Source: Thioalkalivibrio sp. | GTDB taxonomy: Bacteria > Pseudomonadota > Gammaproteobacteria > Ectothiorhodospirales > Ectothiorhodospiraceae | DNA: 7,960 nt | Direction of reading: 5' to 3' | Assembly (NCBI GenBank): GCA_003563455.1 | Contig: PWRV01000224.1 | Location: forward strand, 1-7,960 | Shown here: piece after piece, positions 1 through 5,507 of the stretch | Layout of the letters: every line of letters starts with the position of its first letter | Position numbering within the stretch: the stretch's first letter is position 1 | The notes under the pieces: model-generated | What the model was told of the DNA's origin: nothing | The model's input: the letters and a program-made list of their open reading frames with translations, nothing else | Databases searched by the model: none | Program-made: the position numbers and the translations under genes

Positions 1-5
1 AGGAG
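1..5 (+). promoter_or_regulatory. Ribosome binding site of the cold-shock gene
   Basis: AGGAG lies 8 nt before the ATG at 14, a strong Shine-Dalgarno match that fixes the start. The promoter and the 5' leader, which in csp genes often carries the cold-responsive RNA element, lie outside the window. Confidence 0.85.
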
Positions 6-13
6 ATGTTTAG

Positions 14-217
14 ATGACAACTGGAACGGTTAAGTGGTTCAACGACCAAAAGGGCTTCGGATTCATCACTCCCGAAGGCGACTCCAAGGACGTATTCGTC
101 CATTACAGCGCGATCCAGGCCACGGGCTTCAAGTCGTTGACCGAGGGGCAGAGGGTGGCATTCGAGATCCAGCAGAGTCCAAAGGGTCCGGCTGCGGCGC
201 ACGTCATTCCGCAGTAA
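14..217 (+). CDS. Cold-shock protein, CspA family
   Basis: This 67-residue protein is a single cold-shock domain, a five-stranded OB-fold that binds single-stranded RNA and DNA in the cytoplasm; family members act as RNA chaperones or antiterminators. The sequence shows the nucleic-acid-binding motifs: KWFN at residues 7-10, RNP1 KGFGFI at 13-18 and RNP2 VFVHY at 27-31 (the usual form is VFVHF). The C-terminal KGPAAAHV at 57-64 corresponds to the family's usual KGPQAANV. Length is normal for the family (65-70 residues), and the start is supported by the AGGAG box. Bacteria usually carry several paralogues, and sequence alone cannot say which is cold-induced, so no specific csp letter is given. 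It stands alone, convergent with the permease gene downstream. Confidence 0.96.
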   Translation: MTTGTVKWFNDQKGFGFITPEGDSKDVFVHYSAIQATGFKSLTEGQRVAFEIQQSPKGPAAAHVIPQ

Positions 218-233
218 ACGCGACCCCGGCGTC

Positions 234-279
234 GCCGGATCCCCCCGCCCAGTAACGCCTGTGCGGAAGGGGGTCCGGC
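234..279. repeat. Long GC-rich inverted repeat after the cold-shock gene
   Basis: GCCGGATCCCCC (234-245) pairs with GGGGGTCCGGC (269-279), giving 11 base pairs with one bulged T at 240 and a 23-nt loop. It starts 17 nt after the cold-shock stop codon. No T-run follows on the + strand, so it is not a classical intrinsic terminator. It could protect the 3' end of the mRNA, or compete with the short hairpin CCGGC/GCCGG at 226-238, which shares bases with its left arm. Confidence 0.55.
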
Positions 280-301
280 CGCCGAAGCCAGATTGATCGC
301 C

Positions 302-331
302 GCAGGGTGCGAGCCCTGCAGCGAAACGCTG
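302..331 (+). other. Two abutting perfect hairpins
   Basis: GCAGGG (302-307) pairs perfectly with CCCTGC (314-319) around a 6-nt loop. The next stem, CAGCG (319-323) with CGCTG (327-331), has an AAA loop and shares only base 319 with the first. They sit directly before the terminator-like hairpin at 335-352. Together the three look like the 3' part of a structured transcript, either the cold-shock mRNA tail or a separate small RNA. I see no clear promoter of its own. Confidence 0.4.
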
Positions 332-332
332 A
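319..332 (+). repeat. 14-bp repeat, copy 1 (exact)
   Basis: The sequence CAGCGAAACGCTGA recurs as an exact inverted copy at 462-475 and as a direct copy with two mismatches at 444-457. The core CAGCG-AAA-CGCTG is itself a perfect inverted repeat around AAA, so each copy could form a small hairpin or act as a dyad protein site. Confidence 0.6.
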
Positions 333-334
333 AT

Positions 335-352
335 AAAGCCATCCCGGCTTTT
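335..352 (+). terminator. Candidate intrinsic terminator for the cold-shock gene
   Basis: AAAGCC (335-340), loop ATCCC, then GGCTTT (346-351) and one more T at 352 form a short stem with a terminal T-run of four, part of it within the stem. This is the only hairpin of the gap followed by Ts on the + strand. It lies about 118 nt after the cold-shock stop codon, implying a long 3' UTR or a separate RNA ending here. The stem is short and the T-run modest. Confidence 0.45.
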
Positions 353-443
353 GCCGCGGACGCTGTGCGGCACAGATGATTTGCGGCCTGCTTCAGAATC
401 AACCACCCACGGTGGACGATTCTGGCGACACTTCCGCGTGCCG

Positions 444-457
444 CAGAGAAACGCCGA
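444..457 (+). repeat. 14-bp repeat, copy 2 (two mismatches)
   Basis: CAGAGAAACGCCGA matches copy 1 at 319-332 in 12 of 14 positions in direct orientation, 125 bp further on. It forms the left arm of a hairpin with copy 3. Confidence 0.5.
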
Positions 458-461
458 CAAA

Positions 462-475
462 TCAGCGTTTCGCTG
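462..475 (-). repeat. 14-bp repeat, copy 3 (exact, inverted)
   Basis: On the - strand this is CAGCGAAACGCTGA, identical to copy 1 at 319-332. Copies 1 and 3 are therefore 14-bp inverted repeats about 130 bp apart. Confidence 0.6.
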
Positions 476-494
476 GGCGCCACTCTCGGGCGCC
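476..494. repeat. GGCGCC inverted repeat
   Basis: GGCGCC at 476-481 and again at 489-494, each self-complementary, can pair around a 7-nt loop. With one further base they are also 7-bp direct repeats (GGGCGCC at 475-481 and 488-494). The repeat abuts the 444-475 hairpin. Confidence 0.4.
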
Positions 495-516
495 GGATCG
501 TCGCACGGGGGTGTTG

Positions 517-545
517 CAGGCAAAGCGTTCGCAAATGAATGCCTG
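517..545 (-). repeat. CAGGCA/TGCCTG hairpin just after the permease stop codon
   Basis: A perfect 6-bp stem (517-522 with 540-545) with a 17-nt loop starts about 10 nt downstream of the permease stop codon on the - strand. No T-run follows. It may be a 3'-end stabilising element. Confidence 0.3.
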
Positions 546-555
546 TCGCCCTCAC

Positions 556-2091
556 CTACCAGAACAGCAGTAACAGGCCCGCAGCGAGACAAACGACGAT
601 CATCGGGATGATCGTCTCACGGATTACCTGACCCTCGCGCGCCTCGAGCCCCGCTGCTCCCGCAGCCATCGCGATATTCTGCAGCGAGATCATGTTGCCC
701 ATTCCCGCGCCCACGAGTTGCAGGGCCAGCATCGACGGTATGGCCATCGTCAGCGCCTTTGCCGTATCCAGCTGCAAGCCTCCGAAGAGCAGGTTGGACA
801 CGGTCGCGCTCCCGGTCATGAACGAACCCAGAGCCCCGACGAAAGCACTGACGAGAACGAATGTATCATCGAATGTTGCGGCCAGCCCCTGTCCCAGCAC
901 CTCCGGCATCGACGGCAGGCCGGCCGCGTTGTTTCCCGACAGCAGCAGGAGCTGCGTCATCGCGATAATGAACAGCAGCACCACCGCCGCAACGCGGAGC
1001 TTTCGCCAGGTCGAGGCCGCGGCCTTTCCCAGGGTCTGACGCTTGACATTGAACAGCAGCAGTGCGGTGATCAGCGCCAGTCCGAAATAGAAATACGGCG
1101 TGTACAGCGGCGTGAGCGCCTGGCTCAGTTCCACCCCGCGGAAAGTCCCCAGCGACAGGCTCACCGACTCCAGCATTTCCCGCAGCGGCATCACGGTCCG
1201 CGACAAAATCAGCGCGATGACCATGACTGCAAACGGCACGAACGCATACGCGACCCGGCCCAGGGAACCGCGTTCTGCCGCGTCCGCACTCTCGTGGGCC
1301 GGCAGCAGAAATCCGCGGTGCGCTGCATAGGCAATGATCACCATCGCAGACGCCCCACCCACGATCGACGGCAGCTCGGGCCCCACCCACCCGGCCACGA
1401 GCAGGTACGGGATGCTGAACGCCAGTGCCGAGAACAGCGCGAACGGCAGGAATGTCCGGAAACGGCCCTTCTCCTGGTCCAGCGTGACGACGTACACCAT
1501 GAAGGTGGTGATGAACAGCGCAAATACGCCGTGAAGAGCCGCAGCGAGAAATACCGCCTCGGAAACCGTCTCCTCATCGAGGCCGAGACCCGCGAGCCCG
1601 ATGATCACCGGCGTACCCGCCGCGCCGAAAGGCACCGCGGTACTGTTGCCGATCAACGCAACCGCGACGGCCTTGAGAGGCCGCATTCCGAAATACACGA
1701 GTAGCGGAGCCGCCAGCACCGCCGGCGTCCCGAAACCCGCGATACCCTCGATGAAGCCGACCAGCCCCCACCCCAGAAGCATGGCCAGCACGCGCTGGTC
1801 CCTCGAGACCGTCCCGATCAGGGACCTGATCGCATCCATCTGCCCCGTTTCTATGGTCACGTTCAGAACCAGTAGCGCCAGCGCGACGATCAGCAGCACT
1901 TCGACAAACACCACGAGGGCGTCCAGAAGACTCGCGGCGACGACTGTGCCCGACACCTGCCATATCGCCACGGCGATCACCAGCGTGCTCAGATAAGCGA
2001 TCGGTGCCGCCTCGTAAGCTGGCCGCCGCAAGGGTACGAGGAGCGCAAACAGCGCAACGAAGGGCACCAGTGTTATCCAGAAATGCATCAC
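556..2091 (-). CDS. L-lactate permease family transporter (LctP/LldP/GlcA)
   Basis: This 511-residue protein is almost entirely hydrophobic helices and belongs to the lactate permease family, inner-membrane carriers that take up lactate (GlcA members also glycolate), normally with protons. The two family signatures are present: FIEGIAGFGTPAVLAAPLL at residues 113-131 followed by IGNSTAVPFGAAGTP at 147-161, and in the C-terminal half GSFMTGSATVSNLLFG at 422-437 with GNMISLQNIAMA at 465-476. An R-E-T near residue 491 before the last membrane segment also fits. E. coli LldP is about 551 residues, so this is a somewhat short but complete member. Lactate versus glycolate cannot be decided by eye. 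It starts with GTG at 2091, with an in-frame ATG directly next. No lactate dehydrogenase gene is adjacent. It is monocistronic here. Confidence 0.9.
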   Translation of the reverse strand: MMHFWITLVPFVALFALLVPLRRPAYEAAPIAYLSTLVIAVAIWQVSGTVVAASLLDALVVFVEVLLIVALALLVLNVTIETGQMDAIRSLIGTVSRDQRVLAMLLGWGLVGFIEGIAGFGTPAVLAAPLLVYFGMRPLKAVAVALIGNSTAVPFGAAGTPVIIGLAGLGLDEETVSEAVFLAAALHGVFALFITTFMVYVVTLDQEKGRFRTFLPFALFSALAFSIPYLLVAGWVGPELPSIVGGASAMVIIAYAAHRGFLLPAHESADAAERGSLGRVAYAFVPFAVMVIALILSRTVMPLREMLESVSLSLGTFRGVELSQALTPLYTPYFYFGLALITALLLFNVKRQTLGKAAASTWRKLRVAAVVLLFIIAMTQLLLLSGNNAAGLPSMPEVLGQGLAATFDDTFVLVSAFVGALGSFMTGSATVSNLLFGGLQLDTAKALTMAIPSMLALQLVGAGMGNMISLQNIAMAAGAAGLEAREGQVIRETIIPMIVVCLAAGLLLLFW

Positions 2092-2098
2092 TCAATGT

Positions 2099-2102
2099 TC
2101 CT
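2099..2102 (-). promoter_or_regulatory. Ribosome binding site of the permease gene
   Basis: On the - strand AGGA lies 7 nt before the GTG at 2091 and 10 nt before the adjacent in-frame ATG at 2088. The spacing slightly favours GTG, codon strength favours ATG; the proteins differ by one residue. Confidence 0.55.
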
Positions 2103-2131
2103 GAAGGGGCCGCAGTGAGCGTGGGCGGGCA

Positions 2132-2166
2132 AGGGAAAGGCTGGTGCCCTGATAGGGAAACGCTGG
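2132..2166 (-). promoter_or_regulatory. Tandem 13-bp direct repeat upstream of the permease gene
   Basis: AGGGAAAGGCTGG (2132-2144) and AGGGAAACGCTGG (2154-2166) are identical at 12 of 13 positions and repeat every 22 bp, about two helical turns. On the - strand they lie roughly 41 to 75 bp before the GTG start, where an activator or repressor of the permease gene would bind. No regulator can be named; it does not look like the LldR-type site I would expect (TTGGT..ACCAA). Confidence 0.45.
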
Positions 2167-2337
2167 CATTGCGTCGTGTAAATGGGGATGAGTACTCCAT
2201 GAAGTCGATTCCGGTGCCAGAAAGGTCGCCCAGAGCGCTGGCCTTCCACCGGTCCGGGTTTCGAAACAACAACCGGCGGGTCATCGGGATCGGGCACATC
2301 GGGACTATGGGTATTTTTACCTAGGTGCTTGTCTGCC

Positions 2338-2367
2338 TTACCGCATGCAGCGCCTCCACGCTATGCT
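2338..2367 (+). promoter_or_regulatory. Weak sigma-70-like promoter candidate for the PilZ-like gene
   Basis: TTACCG (2338-2343), an 18-bp spacer and TATGCT (2362-2367) form the best + strand match before the gene. It overlaps the left arm of the inverted repeat CCGCATGC/GCATGCGG, which would suit an operator. The -35 match is poor. Confidence 0.25.
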
Positions 2368-2425
2368 AATAAACCGTCATGCTACCGATTACGGCATGCG
2401 GATTCCGGGCCTGACAGGACTGCGT

Positions 2426-2430
2426 GGGAG
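2426..2430 (+). promoter_or_regulatory. Ribosome binding site choosing the ATG at 2437
   Basis: GGGAG ends 6 nt before the ATG at 2437. The same frame is open upstream to a TTG at 2329, but that extension has no such box and adds 36 residues with no family resemblance. Confidence 0.65.
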
Positions 2431-2436
2431 ACGAAA

Positions 2437-2763
2437 ATGAGCCAAGAGCCCGACGATTGCATCTGGATACGCACGAATGTTCTGCTGGAGACCGACAACG
2501 AGCTTCTGGCGCGCGTCGAGACCCGCAAGCTCTGCCGCGATGGCGTCTTCCTCGAGTACACCGGTCCCGTCGACGGCCGCGCGGTTGCGATTGTGTTCCC
2601 CGAACCTTACACCGACGGTGACGGCCACCACCTCTTCGGAACCGTCACCCACCGCTCGCCGGACGGTGTGTGGGTCACTTTCCGTGACAATTCCCTTTCA
2701 CCGGCCGAAATCCCGATGCGCGCCGGCCCCCCGCTGATGGAAGGCGCACGCGCCTACAGTTGA
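2437..2763 (+). CDS. Small protein with a degenerate PilZ-like domain
   Basis: The 108-residue protein has no signal peptide or membrane segment. Its strand pattern resembles a stand-alone PilZ domain, the beta-barrel that binds cyclic di-GMP: RVETR at 26-30 looks like the RxxxR element, RDGVFLEY at 34-41 like the strand after the (D/N)xSxxG motif, VAIVFPEP at 50-57 and GTVTHRSPDGVWVTF at 68-82 like the later strands. The binding signature is degraded: where N/D-x-S-x-x-G is expected the protein has K31-L-C33-R-D-G36, and RxxxR abuts it instead of lying some 20 residues before. If it is PilZ-derived, it probably does not bind cyclic di-GMP in the usual way. It lies 105 bp before the activase-related gene on the same strand and is likely co-transcribed. 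The PilZ call is by eye; 'hypothetical protein' would also be fair. Confidence 0.6.
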   Translation: MSQEPDDCIWIRTNVLLETDNELLARVETRKLCRDGVFLEYTGPVDGRAVAIVFPEPYTDGDGHHLFGTVTHRSPDGVWVTFRDNSLSPAEIPMRAGPPLMEGARAYS

Positions 2764-2868
2764 CCCGTTTGCGGGGAACGAACGACGCAGCGAACCGGAA
2801 AGCACGGGCGACCGTCTCCATGCGCGGCCTGGAACACGAATACGCCTCTTGTCCGGCAATCTCCCGAC

Positions 2869-4521
2869 ATGAAGAGCACCAGAGGACACTACAAACGACC
2901 GGCCGAGAGACCCTTCAGCCGCAGCGAGCGCGAACGGGTGACGCTGCTCTTCAACGGAGCGACGACCGCCCATGACCGACTCATGGCCGCTGGTCTGCAA
3001 GGGCTCGGCTATCGGGTCCGTCCGCTGCGCGTGCCGGACAAGGCGGCTTTCCGCACCGGCAGGGAGTACGGCAACAATGGCCAGTGCAACCCCACCTATT
3101 TCACCGTGGGGAACCTGATCAACGAGCTGTCACGCCTGCGCGACGAAGAGGGAATCCCCACCGAACGTATCCTGTCCGAGCATGCCTTCGTCACGGTGGG
3201 CACCTGCGGCCCGTGTCGCTTTGGCACCTACGAGTCTGAATACCGTCTCGCCCTTCGCAATGCCGGCTTCGAAGGTTTCCGGGTCCTGGTCCTGGACCAG
3301 ACCGGCGCCAGCGACCAAGGCACCGCCGGTGACGGGCTCGAGGTCAACCTCCAGCTTATCATCACGCTGGTCGAGGCCATTCTCACTGGCGATCTGCTGA
3401 ACGCACTTTTCTTTCAGATCCGTCCCTATGCCACCGATCCGGAAGCGGTCGCACGGACCCGGGAAAAATGCCTGGCCGTCTGCGAAGCCGCGCTCATGGA
3501 AGGAGCAGCGCCGAACGACGCGGGTCTCGCCGCTCACGCGCTGCGCGTTCTGCTGCGGGTCGGGCACGGGCGTGACATCCAGCGGATTCTCGATCGCACG
3601 CTGGGCGACCGGCATCTCGCGGCGCTGCGTCGCTGCCGGGAGATCGTCGCTTCCGACCTTGAGGTGGACTACACCCGCCCGAAACCGCTGGTGAAGATCA
3701 CCGGCGAATTCTGGGCGCAAACCACGGAAGGGGCGGGCAACTTCCACATGTTCGATTTCCTGGAAGGAGAGGGAGCGGAGGGCCTGGTAGAGCCGGTCGC
3801 CACCTGGATCGACTACCTGCTCCAGTACCAACGAGTCGCGCTGGATGACCGCGCTGGCCTGACGGGCGGAGGCCGCCTTGCGAGCTTGCGCCACCGGCTC
3901 CATTCCGCTCGCGACCGCGCCGTACTGACAGCGGCTGCACGTCTGCTCGCGCGGGATTACCGGCGGATGCGCGAGGCATTGGGCGGAACCGTGCATCCAA
4001 TGGCCGACCAGATCGAGATGCAGCGGCTGGGCCACCCTTTCTACAACGTTCGCGCTGGTGGTGGCGAGGGTTATCTCGAGGTTGCCAAGAACATCTACTA
4101 CTTCAACCGTCACCTGGCACACATGACGCTGTCACTGAAACCCTTTGGCTGCATGCCCTCCACCCAATCCGACGGTGCCCAGGCGGCGGTGATGTCCCGT
4201 TATCCGGAACTTAATTACCTCCCCGTGGAGACCTCCGGCGATGGCGCAACCAACGCATACTCGCGGGTCCAGATGGCCCTGGAAGAATCCAGGGCGCGAT
4301 GCCGGCGGGAGTTCGACGAGGCGGTGGCGAACACCGGGCGTTCGCTGAATGCAATCCGTGCGTATGTCGCGGCACACCCAACGCTGCAGGATCCGACCCG
4401 GCGCGTGCCCCGCCGCCCCGGAGTCACCGGTCGGGCCGCCAACTTTGTGCTGCACGTGGGAACCCTGATGGACCGGGAAGGCATCCCGCGCCGGGAAACA
4501 CTGCGAGCCGCGCCGAGATGA
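2869..4521 (+). CDS. Activase-related protein of the 2-hydroxyacyl-CoA dehydratase superfamily (COG3581-like), stand-alone
   Basis: The 550-residue soluble protein resembles the C-terminal part of large CoA-substrate-specific enzyme activases, the group related to 2-hydroxyglutaryl-CoA dehydratase and its activator. Visible motifs: an N-terminal strand VTLLFNG at 24-30; YGNNGQCNPTYFTVGNL at 67-83 with Cys73; VGTCGPCRFGTYESEYRLAL at 110-129 with Cys113 and Cys116; ITGEFW at 277-282; and KPFGCMPS at 424-431 with Cys428. These four cysteines are the likely ligands of an iron-sulfur cluster (inference). There is no ATP-binding BcrAD/BadFG domain in the protein or in a neighbouring gene, so its partner must be elsewhere. 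The ATG at 2869 has no clear Shine-Dalgarno box, but the frame offers no other start back to the stop at 2761, and the first conserved strand begins at residue 24. Substrate and reaction are unknown. It converges on pfkB with a 49-bp gap. Confidence 0.75.
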   Translation: MKSTRGHYKRPAERPFSRSERERVTLLFNGATTAHDRLMAAGLQGLGYRVRPLRVPDKAAFRTGREYGNNGQCNPTYFTVGNLINELSRLRDEEGIPTERILSEHAFVTVGTCGPCRFGTYESEYRLALRNAGFEGFRVLVLDQTGASDQGTAGDGLEVNLQLIITLVEAILTGDLLNALFFQIRPYATDPEAVARTREKCLAVCEAALMEGAAPNDAGLAAHALRVLLRVGHGRDIQRILDRTLGDRHLAALRRCREIVASDLEVDYTRPKPLVKITGEFWAQTTEGAGNFHMFDFLEGEGAEGLVEPVATWIDYLLQYQRVALDDRAGLTGGGRLASLRHRLHSARDRAVLTAAARLLARDYRRMREALGGTVHPMADQIEMQRLGHPFYNVRAGGGEGYLEVAKNIYYFNRHLAHMTLSLKPFGCMPSTQSDGAQAAVMSRYPELNYLPVETSGDGATNAYSRVQMALEESRARCRREFDEAVANTGRSLNAIRAYVAAHPTLQDPTRRVPRRPGVTGRAANFVLHVGTLMDREGIPRRETLRAAPR

Positions 4522-4534
4522 GGTGGCGTAACAT

Positions 4535-4547
4535 GCAGAATATCTGC
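4535..4547. terminator. Small hairpin between convergent genes
   Basis: GCAGA-ATA-TCTGC is a perfect 5-bp stem with a 3-nt loop in the 49-bp gap between the convergent activase-related and pfkB genes. No T-run follows on either strand, so terminator function is only a guess from position. Confidence 0.25.
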
Positions 4548-4570
4548 CGGGCGAGGCATGCCGGTTCATC

Positions 4571-5500
4571 TCAGGACAACAGCTCCCGGTACAGACGCTC
4601 GACGTCTTCCGCCCGGCACATCTCGGTGCCCTCGCTGAGCAGCGCGGCGGCGCCGGCCGCCACCGCATAGCGGCCCGCATCCGCGAGTGACCCGCCATCG
4701 GCAAGGCGCAAGACCAGGGCGGCCACAAAACTGTCGCCGGCACCCACCGCGCTGCGGGCCTCGACCTCCGGTGCCGGAAGATGAAAGACTTCGTCGGTCG
4801 TGGCGAACAGTGCTCCGTCACCACCAAGGCTCAGTACGACGACCTGCGCGCCCGCGTCCTCGAGGATCCGTTTCGCCGCCTCTTCCTGTTCTTCCCGAGA
4901 ATCCAGGTCTTCCCCAGTGAGGTCGCGCAGCTCGCGCTTGTTGGGTTTCACCAGAAAGACGCCTTCGTCCAGTGCCGCTTCCAGCGAGGCGCCGGAGGCA
5001 TCGACGACGCAACGCGCCCCTTTCTTCTTCGCGAGTCGGGCCACCCGGGCGGTGAAGTCGTCGGGAACGCCTTCCGGCAAGCTGCCGCTCACCACCAGGT
5101 AGCTGCCCTCGGACAGTGTTTCCTCGACTCGATCCAGAGCTCCCTGCCACTCCTTTTCCTGCCACTTCGGACCCTCCAGCACGAAACGGTATTCCTTGCC
5201 GGTCGACTCCTCGTTCACGTTGAAACTCTGGCGGGTGTTCCCGTCGATCTCAATCGGCTGCGCACCGTCCAGCTCGGTCTCGAGCAGCCCGCGGTACACC
5301 TCGCCCATCGGGCCGCCCACCGCGTAGAGGGTGACGGCGCCACCCCCCAGCCGCTCGATCACCCGGCCGACGTTGACACCGCCGCCGCCGGGATCGAAAC
5401 GCACACCCGAGCAGCGCAGCTTGTGCGTGCTGACCACCTTGTCCACCGAGGTGCTCACATCGAGCGCGGGATTCATCGTAAGCGTGATGATCGGTTTCAT
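4571..5500 (-). CDS. pfkB: ATP-dependent 6-phosphofructokinase, PfkB type
   Basis: This 309-residue ribokinase-fold sugar kinase phosphorylates fructose 6-phosphate to fructose 1,6-bisphosphate. It has the same length as E. coli PfkB and follows it throughout by recall: TLTMNPALD at residues 6-14, KLRCSGVRFDPGGGGVNVGR at 27-46 (substrate site), EYRFVLEGP at 103-111, VVSGSLPEGV at 136-145, VKPNKREL at 184-191, VVLSLGGDGAL at 221-231 and the signature VGAGDSFVAAL at 252-262 with catalytic base Asp256. The start ATG has GGAGG (5508-5512) 7 nt before it. It lies 66 bp downstream of ppsA on the same strand and is probably its second cistron. Related kinases (1-phosphofructokinase FruK, tagatose 6-phosphate kinase LacC) share the fold, but no PTS gene lies beside it and the sequence is closest to PfkB. 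Confidence 0.88.
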   Translation of the reverse strand: MKPIITLTMNPALDVSTSVDKVVSTHKLRCSGVRFDPGGGGVNVGRVIERLGGGAVTLYAVGGPMGEVYRGLLETELDGAQPIEIDGNTRQSFNVNEESTGKEYRFVLEGPKWQEKEWQGALDRVEETLSEGSYLVVSGSLPEGVPDDFTARVARLAKKKGARCVVDASGASLEAALDEGVFLVKPNKRELRDLTGEDLDSREEQEEAAKRILEDAGAQVVVLSLGGDGALFATTDEVFHLPAPEVEARSAVGAGDSFVAALVLRLADGGSLADAGRYAVAAGAAALLSEGTEMCRAEDVERLYRELLS

Positions 5501-5507
5501 GCGTTTT

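Larger units (their letters stand above)
444..475 (-). terminator. Hairpin at the 3' side of the permease gene, possible weak terminator
   Basis: Arms 444-457 and 462-475 pair at 12 of 14 positions around a 4-nt loop. Read on the - strand, the stem ends in GCGTTTCTCTG, so Ts are present but no clean T-run follows. With the GGCGCC hairpin at 476-494 and the CAGGCA hairpin at 517-545 it forms a series downstream of the permease stop codon. Termination here is plausible but may depend on Rho. Confidence 0.35.
218..555. other. Convergent intergenic gap rich in hairpins
   Basis: The 338 bp between the cold-shock stop codon and the permease stop codon hold no gene I can support; the open frames here have no recognisable motif or good start. 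What the gap does hold is a series of inverted repeats, each checked by base pairing: 226-238 (CCGGC/GCCGG) overlapping the longer stem 234-279, then 302-319 (GCAGGG/CCCTGC), 319-331 (CAGCG/CGCTG), 335-351 (AAAGCC/GGCTTT), 363-375 (CTGTG/CACAG), 444-475 (12 of 14 pairs), 476-494 (GGCGCC/GGCGCC) and 517-545 (CAGGCA/TGCCTG). Some will be terminators of the two convergent genes. The number is more than two terminators require. Confidence 0.7.
2092..2436. other. Divergent intergenic region with candidate operators
   Basis: These 345 bp must hold the promoters of the permease gene (-) and the small PilZ-like gene (+). I see no supportable gene. Visible sequence structure: the 13-bp direct repeat at 2132-2166, the 10-bp palindrome GTTTCGAAAC at 2258-2267, the 8-bp palindrome ACCTAGGT at 2319-2326 just after a T-rich stretch, and the 8-bp inverted repeat CCGCATGC (2341-2348) / GCATGCGG (2394-2401). 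I found no convincing sigma-70 promoter for the permease on the - strand. Confidence 0.6.

Noticed and set aside
319..475. A CRISPR array made of the repeated 14-mer
   Set aside because: Copies are too short, unevenly spaced and in mixed orientation, with no cas gene nearby.
103..555. A 150-codon - strand open frame across the hairpin-rich gap and the cold-shock gene
   Set aside because: It overlaps a certain cold-shock gene in antisense and shows no domain; the intergenic part is explained better by repeats.
718..1704. A 328-codon + strand open frame opposite the permease gene
   Set aside because: Its translation is low-complexity, rich in Arg, Gln and His, and it mirrors a clear membrane transporter. 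It is a shadow frame.
2145..2170. A sigma-54 promoter around the TGGTGC / TGGCATTGC sequences
   Set aside because: The GG and GC elements do not occur with the required spacing on either strand.
2004..2324. A 106-codon + strand open frame overlapping the permease start and running through the divergent gap
   Set aside because: It begins inside the permease gene on the other strand, has no good ribosome binding site and no recognisable motif. A shorter peptide from the ATG near 2200 is likewise unsupported.
2329..2436. An N-terminal extension of the PilZ-like gene from a TTG at 2329
   Set aside because: The ATG at 2437 has a proper GGGAG box 6 nt upstream, and the extension overlaps the promoter candidate and inverted repeat.
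2761..2763. Selenocysteine readthrough at the TGA between the two + strand genes
   Set aside because: I see no SECIS-like hairpin directly after the TGA, and both proteins look complete on their own.
3130..4122. A 330-codon - strand open frame opposite the activase-related gene
   Set aside because: The + strand product has conserved cysteine motifs; the - strand frame has no family resemblance and no ribosome binding site that I can see.
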